In this document: positions 57,881 through 64,000 of the stretch, piece after piece
How positions within the stretch are numbered: the stretch's first letter is position 1
Layout of the letters: the number at the start of each line of letters is the position of its first letter
Source: Epilithonimonas sp042695135
GTDB taxonomy: Bacteria > Bacteroidota > Bacteroidia > Flavobacteriales > Weeksellaceae
Assembly: GCF_042695135.1 (NCBI RefSeq)
Contig: NZ_CP170547.1
Location: 62,001 to 126,000, forward strand
DNA: 64,000 bases
Reading direction: 5' to 3'
Translations under genes and position numbers: made by a program
The notes under the pieces: generated by a model
Database searches by the model: none
The model's input: the letters and a program-made list of their open reading frames with translations, nothing else
Told to the model about the DNA's origin: nothing

Positions 57881-58504
57881 ATGACCAAAAAGCAAAGGGC
57901 AAAAATCGTTCAGGAAGAACTGGAAAAATTATATCCGGAAGTTCCTATTCCACTGGAGCACAAAGACGCTTATACTCTGATGGTTGCAGTCGCTCTTTCT
58001 GCACAGACGACGGACAAAAAAGTGAATCAAATCACACCAGGACTTTTTGCCGTAGCCGATACGCCTGAGAAAATGGCAAAATTGAGCGTCGAGGAAATCA
58101 AAGAATTATTAAGTGGTATTGGACTCACCAATTCAAAAGCCAAGAATCTGAAAAAGATGGCGGAAGTTCTTGTTGAAAAGTACAACTCTGTTGTTCCGCA
58201 AACCTATGAAGAGCTTGAAGAACTCGCTGGTGTCGGCCACAAAACGGCTTCTGTGGTGATGAGTCAGGCATTTGGATTTCCGGCTTTTCCGGTTGATACA
58301 CATATCCACAGACTAATGAAACAATGGAAACTGACCTCTGGAAAAAATGTTGTAGAAACAGAACGCGATGCGAAAAATCTCTGGGATGAAAGTCTTTGGA
58401 ACAAGCTGCACCTCCAGATCATCTATTACGGAAGAGAATATTCGCCGGCGAGAGGAAGTCAGGAGAGAGATCTGATTACGAAAATGCTTTTTGAGAAACC
58501 ATAA
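57881..58504 (+). CDS. nth: Endonuclease III-like DNA glycosylase without an Fe-S cluster
   Basis: 207 residues from the ATG at 57881 (MTKKQRAKIVQEELEKLYPE). The helix-hairpin-helix EELAGVGHKTASVVMSQAFG has the catalytic Lys121, and PAFPVDTHIHRL the Asp139. It would remove oxidised pyrimidines and nick abasic sites. The C-terminus LHLQIIYYGREYSPARGSQE lacks all four Cys that hold the 4Fe-4S cluster in E. coli Nth, so this is a cluster-free variant. Confidence 0.9.
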   Translation: MTKKQRAKIVQEELEKLYPEVPIPLEHKDAYTLMVAVALSAQTTDKKVNQITPGLFAVADTPEKMAKLSVEEIKELLSGIGLTNSKAKNLKKMAEVLVEKYNSVVPQTYEELEELAGVGHKTASVVMSQAFGFPAFPVDTHIHRLMKQWKLTSGKNVVETERDAKNLWDESLWNKLHLQIIYYGREYSPARGSQERDLITKMLFEKP

Positions 58505-58528
58505 AAGCATTTTCCGTCAAAATTTCAT

Positions 58529-58891
58529 TTAAATTCCTAAAAATAAATACAAAGATTTTATTTTTCCGCCTTCTATGATCGCTATATCTGCACCTTTTGC
58601 TACCGGCTGCTGAGTAGGAATTCCCAATTGCCAAAGAATATGCTGAATATTGTGATTCGATTTTGGAGTTTCTGTTAGGACGAATTCAAATTCCGAAGGC
58701 CAATCTTGCTGTATCTTTTGAATAAGTTCGTCTATAGCTTTGAATCCCACAAAAGGTTCGCTGTTGTCGCTTTCGAAGAATGAAATGTCGGATGCGTAGA
58801 TTTTCTCCATCAATGCAATTCTTTCTGCTGAATTGCGGTTGTTCCAGATTAATAATAAACTGTCCTGTAAAAGTTCTGATGATGTGTCCAT
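58529..58891 (-). CDS. SnoaL-like (NTF2 fold) protein
   Basis: 120 residues: LLQDSLLLIWNNRNSAERIA, then KIYASDISFFESDNSEPFVG and IDELIQKIQQDWPSEFEFVL, with a closing strand IAIIEGGKIKSLYLFLG. This is the SnoaL/NTF2-like pattern of ligand-binding or enzyme domains. Substrate unknown. It is downstream of a Crp/Fnr regulator gene with a gap full of TTATCAA motifs, which suggests direct control by that regulator. Confidence 0.75.
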   Translation of the reverse strand: MDTSSELLQDSLLLIWNNRNSAERIALMEKIYASDISFFESDNSEPFVGFKAIDELIQKIQQDWPSEFEFVLTETPKSNHNIQHILWQLGIPTQQPVAKGADIAIIEGGKIKSLYLFLGI

Positions 58892-58927
58892 TGTAATTAT
58901 TTTGTTGATTAATTTATAGGAACAAAA

Positions 58928-58990
58928 TTATCAATTGCACAGTTATCAAACCCTTGACATTTATCAAATAAATTAATTGACCTTTATCAA
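58928..58990. promoter_or_regulatory. Cluster of Fnr-box-like sites upstream of the SnoaL-like gene
   Basis: Four copies of TTATCAA (58928, 58943, 58961, 58984). Two are part of TTGACATTTATCAA (58954-58967) and TTGACCTTTATCAA (58977-58990), which match the Crp/Fnr-type box TTGAT-N4-ATCAA with one mismatch. The sites lie 37-99 nt upstream of the SnoaL-like ATG and downstream of the regulator gene. Confidence 0.55.
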
Positions 58991-59006
58991 ATACACGCAT
59001 TTCAAT

Positions 59007-59615
59007 TTACTTTTTCAAATTGTTTTTACGTATTCTGCTCAGCGTTTCAGGCGAAATTCCAAGGTATGAAGCAATTAAGCTTTGAGGAAAACGATTCAGA
59101 AACTCCGGATATGACTTGATCAATTGATCATAACGTTCCTCTGCACTTTGACTTATCGAAGAGTGAATTCGTCTTTGTGTGGCAACCGCTCCTTTCTGAT
59201 CAATATTCTTCACCATCAGATCTATCGCCGGTATTAAACTGATGAGTTTCTGCATCTGCTGGTGGCCTATCATCAGCACTTCAGAATCCTCCAGGACTTC
59301 GATATTGTAACATGAAGGCGTATTGAAATTATAACTTTCATAATCACCCAGCCACCAGTTTTTTATGGCAAACCGAATGGTGTGTTCGTGGCCTTTTTCA
59401 TTGACAGAATACATGCGTCCCGATCCTTTTATTAAGAAACACATATACTTGCAAATCTCGCCTTCCTCCAGCAGGTATTGTTTTTTGCGCAGATGTTTTG
59501 CCTTAAAAGTTGATTGTAATAGTTCTTTTTCGGCCGCATTTAAAATCAATGAAGATTTGGATTCGACATATGTAAAAAAAGCTTCGAAGGAAATTGTTGC
59601 CAAAAGAAATATCAA
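59007..59615 (-). CDS. Crp/Fnr family transcriptional regulator
   Basis: 202 residues (TTG start at 59615; a TTG at 59603 is an alternative). The cyclic-nucleotide-like barrel has LRKKQYLLEEGEICKYMCFL and IKGSGRMYSVNEKGHEHTIR; the C-terminal winged helix has FPQSLIASYLGISPETLSRI, which is very close to the recognition region of the other regulator at 12779-13354. The ligand is unknown. The gap after it holds Fnr-box-like repeats, so the SnoaL-like gene is its probable target. Confidence 0.87.
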   Translation of the reverse strand: MIFLLATISFEAFFTYVESKSSLILNAAEKELLQSTFKAKHLRKKQYLLEEGEICKYMCFLIKGSGRMYSVNEKGHEHTIRFAIKNWWLGDYESYNFNTPSCYNIEVLEDSEVLMIGHQQMQKLISLIPAIDLMVKNIDQKGAVATQRRIHSSISQSAEERYDQLIKSYPEFLNRFPQSLIASYLGISPETLSRIRKNNLKK

Positions 59616-59641
59616 TTAAAATTAGAAAGTAAAAATTATGA

Positions 59642-60088
59642 TTAAATATCAAGAAGTCTTCTATGATAATTAATTTGTCCTAAATGATAACCCAAATGTC
59701 CAAACAAATGAATCAGAAAATATTCAGTCGTCATTTTGTAACCTAGTGGTTCGATTGGATAATCTTTTTCCAGATCTTCTTCAGATAATTGACTGAGCGT
59801 TGACTCTACAATTTCTATTAAGGATGCAATTTTTTTTAGAAGTTCAGTTTTAGGAATATTTTTCAGTGAAAACTCCAAATCCCGTTGTCTGATATATCCT
59901 GTATTTCCGAGTTCTGCGCCGATGTAAGTGCTAAGATTCCCAATCAAATGGAGACAAAGATTCCCTCCTGAATTGGAAATGTTCTTATCAATTTTCCAAA
60001 TCGATTCTTCGTTTTGATAAGACTCAATTTCAATTTTCAATTTATTTAAATCCCGATTGTAGAGCGATTTTAAACTTTCCAACATCAT
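59642..60088 (-). CDS. DinB-like / DUF1572 protein
   Basis: 148 residues of the DinB four-helix bundle: LYNRDLNKLKIEIESYQNEE, then SGGNLCLHLIGNLSTYIGAE with the first His, and FLIHLFGHLGYHLGQINYHR with the second and third His. The three His form the metal site of this superfamily (the role is thiol transfer or unknown). In Flavobacteriia it is usually a single gene. It ends 26 nt upstream of the Crp/Fnr gene start and is probably cotranscribed with it. Confidence 0.8.
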   Translation of the reverse strand: MMLESLKSLYNRDLNKLKIEIESYQNEESIWKIDKNISNSGGNLCLHLIGNLSTYIGAELGNTGYIRQRDLEFSLKNIPKTELLKKIASLIEIVESTLSQLSEEDLEKDYPIEPLGYKMTTEYFLIHLFGHLGYHLGQINYHRRLLDI

Positions 60089-60112
60089 TATGTAATTTTT
60101 TTAACTAAATAT

Positions 60113-61912
60113 CTACTTCACATCCTTCGCCCAAAGATCCATCTTTCTCTCAAGAACCTGAAGCGGAAGGCAACCCTGGCTTAGAACTTCATCATGGAAA
60201 TCTGCAATATTAAATTTCTTTCCTAATTCCTTTTTATATTTTTCTCTCAACTCACGGATCTTCATCGCGCCTGTTTTGTAGCTCAACGCTTGTCCGGGCA
60301 TCGCCATATAACGCTCCACTTCTGCCGTTGCGCCGGCTTCATCATAAGCGACATTACTTAGAAAATATTTGATGGCTTCTTCGCGGGACATCTGTCCGGT
60401 GTGGATTCCTGTATCAATTACGAGACGAACTGCTCTTAACATTTCATCACTCAAAGATCCCATTTTCTGATAAGGATCTGTATAAAGCCCGAGTTCTGAA
60501 CCTAATGATTCACAATACAAAGCCCAGCCTTCGCCATAAGCACCAATCCATCCGAATCTAAGAAATTTTGGTAATTTCAAATTTTCCTGTTGTAGAGAGA
60601 TTTGATAATGATGACCAGGAATAGCTTCGTGAAGAAAGAGGGACTCCATTCCGGATGTCACATTGAATTTTTTTGGATCGGGAATTGGTGTGTAAAAAAT
60701 CCCGGGACGTTTGCCATCCGGACTACCCTGGATGTATTCTGCACTCGCGCTGGCTTCTCTATATTTTTCTGTTTGACGAATTTCGAAAGGTGTTTTCGGT
60801 GTTACGTTGAACATCGTTTTCAGCTTCGGCGTGATTTTGTCTAAGATGGATTGGAATCCTGCCAAAACCTCAGCCGAAGTTTTGTAAGGCATTGCTTTCG
60901 GATCGGTTTTTACAAAATTCAGGAATTCTTCCAAAGAACCTTTGAATCCAAGCTGATTTTTCACTTTCTCCATATCATTTCTGAGTCTTTCTACTTCTGC
61001 AAGTCCTGTTTTATGGATTTCGTCCGGTGTTTTATCTGTTGTTGTCCAGCTTTTTACATAATAGGCATAGATGTCATCTCCTTTTGGCAGAGCATTGTAA
61101 CCATCTGTAGTCCTGGCTCTTGGCAGATATTCTGTTTCAAGAAACGATGCCATTTTAAGATATGCCGGGATGATTTTATTCTTGATTGCATCCTGATATA
61201 GCTTAGAATATTTGTTTGCCGTCACAGGCTTAAAATCTTTCGGAAGATTTCTGATTGGTCCGTAGAAAATATTTTTTTCGATTTCAAAAGTGGTGATTTC
61301 TTCCGCTTTCATCTGAGGAATCATTTTTATGACTAATGATTTTGGAAGGACAACATTACTTTTCATTCCAGACCGGAAGTTTTCTATTGCTGAGTCCATC
61401 CAAACAGGAAAAAGTTCGATTCTCTTCAGCCAGTTGTCATAATCTTTTTCAGTTTTGAAGGGTTGTATTCCGCTTCCGCTTCCCAACATCGGAAAATCCA
61501 ACGGCAATCCTCCAAACTGGGTGAAAGGAATATATTCCGGATGATAGGCATAACGCTCCTGTTTGTCGATCAATGTATATTCCAAAACATCGAAAACCAC
61601 TTTATGGTCATTATCCAGACTGTTGTAATCTACAGACTTTAACTGATTCTGAACTGAATTATAGAATGCTATCTCGTTTTTAATAAAATCCTGGCTCAGA
61701 TTATTCGGTAAGAGGTCATTATACCGCTCGTCTCCTTGTGAAGTGGCTTCCAAAGGATATAATTTGAGATATTCTTCATAATATTTTGCTGCAATCGTAT
61801 CAAGATCGGACGAACTGGACATCGTGATCTTCATCATCGGAGAATCGCCTTTTTTGCAGGAGACTATTGAAAACAGAGTTGCAAAAAGTAATATTTGGTA
61901 AAAAGATTTCAT
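60113..61912 (-). CDS. DUF885 family lipoprotein (putative metal-dependent peptidase)
   Basis: 599 residues from the ATG at 61912, chosen because it leaves a normal lipoprotein signal (MKSFYQILLFATLFSIVSCK, lipobox VSC); an ATG at 61930 would add six residues. The large helical DUF885 domain contains SLFLHEAIPGHHYQISLQQE, which looks like the zinc-binding HExxH-type motif of gluzincin-like peptidases (HEAIPGHH), and GEGWALYCESLGSELGLY for the second Glu. Cell-envelope location. Substrate unknown. Confidence 0.88.
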   Translation of the reverse strand: MKSFYQILLFATLFSIVSCKKGDSPMMKITMSSSSDLDTIAAKYYEEYLKLYPLEATSQGDERYNDLLPNNLSQDFIKNEIAFYNSVQNQLKSVDYNSLDNDHKVVFDVLEYTLIDKQERYAYHPEYIPFTQFGGLPLDFPMLGSGSGIQPFKTEKDYDNWLKRIELFPVWMDSAIENFRSGMKSNVVLPKSLVIKMIPQMKAEEITTFEIEKNIFYGPIRNLPKDFKPVTANKYSKLYQDAIKNKIIPAYLKMASFLETEYLPRARTTDGYNALPKGDDIYAYYVKSWTTTDKTPDEIHKTGLAEVERLRNDMEKVKNQLGFKGSLEEFLNFVKTDPKAMPYKTSAEVLAGFQSILDKITPKLKTMFNVTPKTPFEIRQTEKYREASASAEYIQGSPDGKRPGIFYTPIPDPKKFNVTSGMESLFLHEAIPGHHYQISLQQENLKLPKFLRFGWIGAYGEGWALYCESLGSELGLYTDPYQKMGSLSDEMLRAVRLVIDTGIHTGQMSREEAIKYFLSNVAYDEAGATAEVERYMAMPGQALSYKTGAMKIRELREKYKKELGKKFNIADFHDEVLSQGCLPLQVLERKMDLWAKDVK

Positions 61913-62092
61913 TCTAAATTTTTTAGGCATTGTAAAGATAATATTTTAATGATTACAAAATCGCACCCCTTTTTGTACGAGGGTTGACTCTTGTATATTA
62001 ATACAATATCAACAATTTGATTAATTTCAATGATTATTATCAAAAATAATTAACAAAAATTTTTCACATTCATTCTATTTTTTATCTTTGTT

Positions 62093-62100
62093 AAACACTA
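62093..62100 (+). promoter_or_regulatory. -7 promoter element of the acidic hypothetical gene
   Basis: TATCTTTG, exact match to TAnnTTTG, 35 nt upstream of the ATG at 62136. Confidence 0.5.
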
Positions 62101-62135
62101 TTAAAAATATCACTTCATAATTTATTATCCTTATA

Positions 62136-62594
62136 ATGAAAGGAATACTAAAGATCTATCACCCGGAGGAAACTCTGAAGTATTTTATCAAGAACACTTA
62201 TTGCAAGGCTGTTTATATTAATGCGCAGAATTTTCTGGAAGTAGAGATCATTACAGATGACTCTTTGGATCACGTAGACGACGACTCTTTACAATACAAA
62301 TTCCCTCAGTTATCATTAGATATCATCGAGTTTCCCATAACAACCTCTGAGCTGGAAGGTCAGACTTTTGTAGTAGAAGACACAGATGATGAGATCTATA
62401 CAGAAGTTGATCTTTTTGATGATGATGAAGCTTTTCTGTTTGAAAACGAACTTACATTTGATAAAAATGAAACGGATGACCTCCAACTTTGCTGGAAAGG
62501 AAACATCACAGATTTTTATACGGGTTCCGAAAATCCTATTCCGTTCAAGCTGAAATGCCATTTCCGTCCCGATGAGATAGAAGTTGACGACTAA
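62136..62594 (+). CDS. Acidic hypothetical protein
   Basis: 152 residues with a strongly acidic composition (runs such as DHVDDDSLQYKFPQLSLDII and DDEIYTEVDLFDDDEAFLFE). No signal peptide or membrane segment, so probably cytosolic. There is a possible beta-rich core (KGILKIYHPEETLKYFIKNT at the start; CWKGNITDFYTGSENPIPFK near the end). I do not recognise a family. It lies upstream of the TonB-like gene by 69 nt on the same strand. Confidence 0.6.
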   Translation: MKGILKIYHPEETLKYFIKNTYCKAVYINAQNFLEVEIITDDSLDHVDDDSLQYKFPQLSLDIIEFPITTSELEGQTFVVEDTDDEIYTEVDLFDDDEAFLFENELTFDKNETDDLQLCWKGNITDFYTGSENPIPFKLKCHFRPDEIEVDD

Positions 62595-62663
62595 TTTTTC
62601 CGGAAATAATATTTATATTTACGAATCGTTATAAATAATTATAACGCAAACAAGTTATTGCCA

Positions 62664-63593
62664 ATGTATCAGGATCTGGATGATATTATTTTCGAAGACC
62701 GACATAAAGCTTACGGCGCTTATGAATTCCGAAAGCATTATGATTTTACACTTACCAAAGCTTTGGTAGTTGGCATTTTTATTTTCTCCGTTTTATTTTT
62801 TCTTCCGGCTTCTTTTATTAAATCCACAAAAAGAACTGCGGTCAACAGTGAAACTATTATTCCTGTTGAACTCACAGAAATGCGCATTAACTACGGCGAC
62901 AACAGAAATGGCAAAGGTCTGGAAGAGCCAAAAGAGGAAGAAGGAAGCGCTGCTCCAATTGTTGAAAAGAAAGATGAAAAAGAAGTAATTACCGAAGTTG
63001 CGAAGGCATCTAAAGAAAAAATAGAAAAAGACATTCCTGAAAATACAGTACCAATCCCTACCAGAACAAAAAATCCACCTGTTGCAACGAAAAAAGCGAA
63101 TGAAAAAACTAATTCTCCTGCAGTTGCAAATTCTACAAAAAATACAATAGGCAAGACCAACACCAAAGGTGACATCAAAAAAGAAAATGCGACCGGAGAC
63201 GGCCGTGGAAATGCAGCCATAGGAAATCTTCTGAAAGGAAGAGGAACAAAATCCGGATCTCAGGGAAATGGTACCGGACCTGGAAATTACGGCGACCCGC
63301 TTGGTGGAGATGGCGACGGAAACAGCTTAATTGGAATTGACAGAAAACTGGTCGGTTTCATTCCCGGAACGATGGGCAGAGGCGGCGCACAACCTAATCA
63401 CGACTGTACAGCCAGCGGAAGCATCAGTATTTCTTATACAGTTGATAAGTCCGGAAAAGTAACTTCTGCAAAACGTCTCAGCGGCGTTTCCGATCCTTGT
63501 GTCACGAGTACGGCAATAAGCTGGGTGAAGCAGTATGTGAAAGCAGAAGCCTCGACTGTAACTTCGAAAGGAACTTACAAAATTGTTTTTTAA
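62664..63593 (+). CDS. TonB-like energy transducer
   Basis: 309 residues from the ATG at 62664 (MYQDLDDIIFEDRHKAYGAY). The N-terminus EDRHKAYGAYEFRKHYDFTL is the typical cytoplasmic tip of Bacteroidetes TonB proteins, followed by one membrane helix (ALVVGIFIFSVLFFLPASFI), a long Lys/Glu/Pro/Asn-rich periplasmic linker with a Gly-rich part, and a C-terminal domain with SISISYTVDKSGKVTSAKRL. The last domain is similar to TonB C-terminal folds but short and ends KGTYKIVF. With the ExbB-like gene 102 nt downstream it likely forms a proton-driven TonB complex. Confidence 0.82.
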   Translation: MYQDLDDIIFEDRHKAYGAYEFRKHYDFTLTKALVVGIFIFSVLFFLPASFIKSTKRTAVNSETIIPVELTEMRINYGDNRNGKGLEEPKEEEGSAAPIVEKKDEKEVITEVAKASKEKIEKDIPENTVPIPTRTKNPPVATKKANEKTNSPAVANSTKNTIGKTNTKGDIKKENATGDGRGNAAIGNLLKGRGTKSGSQGNGTGPGNYGDPLGGDGDGNSLIGIDRKLVGFIPGTMGRGGAQPNHDCTASGSISISYTVDKSGKVTSAKRLSGVSDPCVTSTAISWVKQYVKAEASTVTSKGTYKIVF

Positions 63594-63663
63594 ATATTCC
63601 TATCAATAATCATTTTACGTAAATTTTTCCGTAATCTACCCTGATTAATCCTTAAGTTATTCA

Positions 63664-63671
63664 TAAATTTG
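63664..63671 (+). promoter_or_regulatory. -7 promoter element of the ExbB/TolQ-like gene
   Basis: TAAATTTG, exact match to TAnnTTTG, 24 nt upstream of the ATG. Confidence 0.5.
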
Positions 63672-63695
63672 AAACTGTAAATACAATTAAAAACT

Positions 63696-64000
63696 ATGGC
63701 AAATCAAAATATCTCTATTTGGGAATTCCTGTTTGGTGGAGGCTTGTTAAGCGTTTCTCTCATCATTATTCTTATTTTTTCGGGAATTGCGGCCATCCTT
63801 TTTTTTGGACAGAAATTATACGCACTCAACCGGGAAAATCAGGTTGATCCTTATCTGCTGAAAAATGTGAACGATCTTTTGAATGACGGCAGAATCCAGG
63901 CTGCAGTTGATTTTTGCAGAAGAGACAATTCTCCAGAATCCAGAAGTGTGGAAAAAGGACTTAACAGATTAGGCCGTCCAATCAGCGAAATTTCCAACGC
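63696..64000 (+). CDS. ExbB/TolQ/MotA family proton channel (5' part, runs off the window)
   Basis: The first 101 residues, from the ATG at 63696: MANQNISIWEFLFGGGLLSV, the first membrane helix (LSVSLIIILIFSGIAAILFF), then the cytoplasmic loop with DPYLLKNVNDLLNDGRIQAA, VDFCRRDNSPESRSVEKGLN. This is the N-terminal part of an ExbB/TolQ protein, the proton channel that powers TonB or TolA. The following ExbD-type genes are expected beyond the window. Confidence 0.9.
   Translation, partial: MANQNISIWEFLFGGGLLSVSLIIILIFSGIAAILFFGQKLYALNRENQVDPYLLKNVNDLLNDGRIQAAVDFCRRDNSPESRSVEKGLNRLGRPISEISN

Noticed and set aside
1..64000. Prophage, integrative element or insertion sequence
   Set aside because: No transposase, integrase, phage structural genes or tRNA attachment site was found. 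Accessory traits are limited to toxin pairs and small repeats.

Overview
The window is a 64 kb piece of core chromosome from a member of the Flavobacteriia, most likely a Chryseobacterium-like Weeksellaceae. The evidence is low GC, promoters with the Bacteroidota -7 consensus TAnnTTTG, and family content typical of the group: a GLPGLI protein, DUF4421, DUF6122, an S46 dipeptidyl-peptidase, an OmpA with thrombospondin type 3 repeats, a group III truncated haemoglobin and a GH3-type acyl-adenylating enzyme. I saw no rRNA, tRNA, CRISPR array, prophage or insertion sequence. The species assignment is inference.

Layout. 1-4.8 kb (minus): 5' part of an MCE/MlaD protein, a PpiD-like periplasmic foldase, and an ECF sigma factor operon with a membrane protein and a small exported protein. 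4.9-13.4 kb: DUF2520 oxidoreductase, GLPGLI protein, the feoA-feoB iron operon with a 47-residue Cys-rich partner, a ParE-type toxin pair, a DUF4421 protein, glmM, a YoeB-type toxin pair and a Crp/Fnr regulator. 13.4-18.2 kb: a quinone-oxidoreductase-like gene with palindromic operators, a 42-bp tandem repeat, an MFS exporter, a SugE-like SMR pump and a GH3 enzyme. 18.6-25.7 kb: rplU-rpmA, YebC, OmpA, SmpB, an ABC-F ATPase, a 21-bp tandem repeat and a GH13 amylase. 25.8-36.3 kb: the rod-shape cluster mreB-mreC-mreD-mrdA-rodA (minus) back to back with haem genes hemA, hemC, hemD, hemE (plus). 36.3-49.9 kb (mostly minus): two duplicated small secreted proteins, YkgJ-like protein, Kir-type channel, truncated haemoglobin (plus), a 1133-residue GH18/deacetylase/GT2 protein, DUF6122, a three-gene exported/lipoprotein operon, a ParDE pair, an AlkD-like protein and a CPA1 antiporter. 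50-64 kb: hflX, OsmC, META lipoprotein, DPP7-like S46 peptidase, ChaA-like antiporter, two tandem GNATs, GyrI-like protein, bcp/nth, a SnoaL-like gene with a Crp/Fnr regulator, DinB-like protein, DUF885 lipoprotein, an acidic hypothetical protein, a TonB-like protein and the start of an ExbB/TolQ protein.

The gene content is mostly housekeeping; the unusual signal is mainly between genes. There are three copies of a REP-like element whose inverted-repeat arms differ in sequence but stay complementary, a second inverted-repeat family (AACGCAAAGGCGC), a composite palindrome cluster near hemE, and two degenerate tandem arrays with periods 21 and 42 bp. Two genes (L21 tail, truncated haemoglobin) each appear to lack one base in a homopolymer, which points to sequence error or recent mutation. 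The ABC-F protein has one canonical and one degenerate composite ATP site. Both Crp/Fnr genes lie next to TGATAA/TTATCA-type sites that look like their operators.
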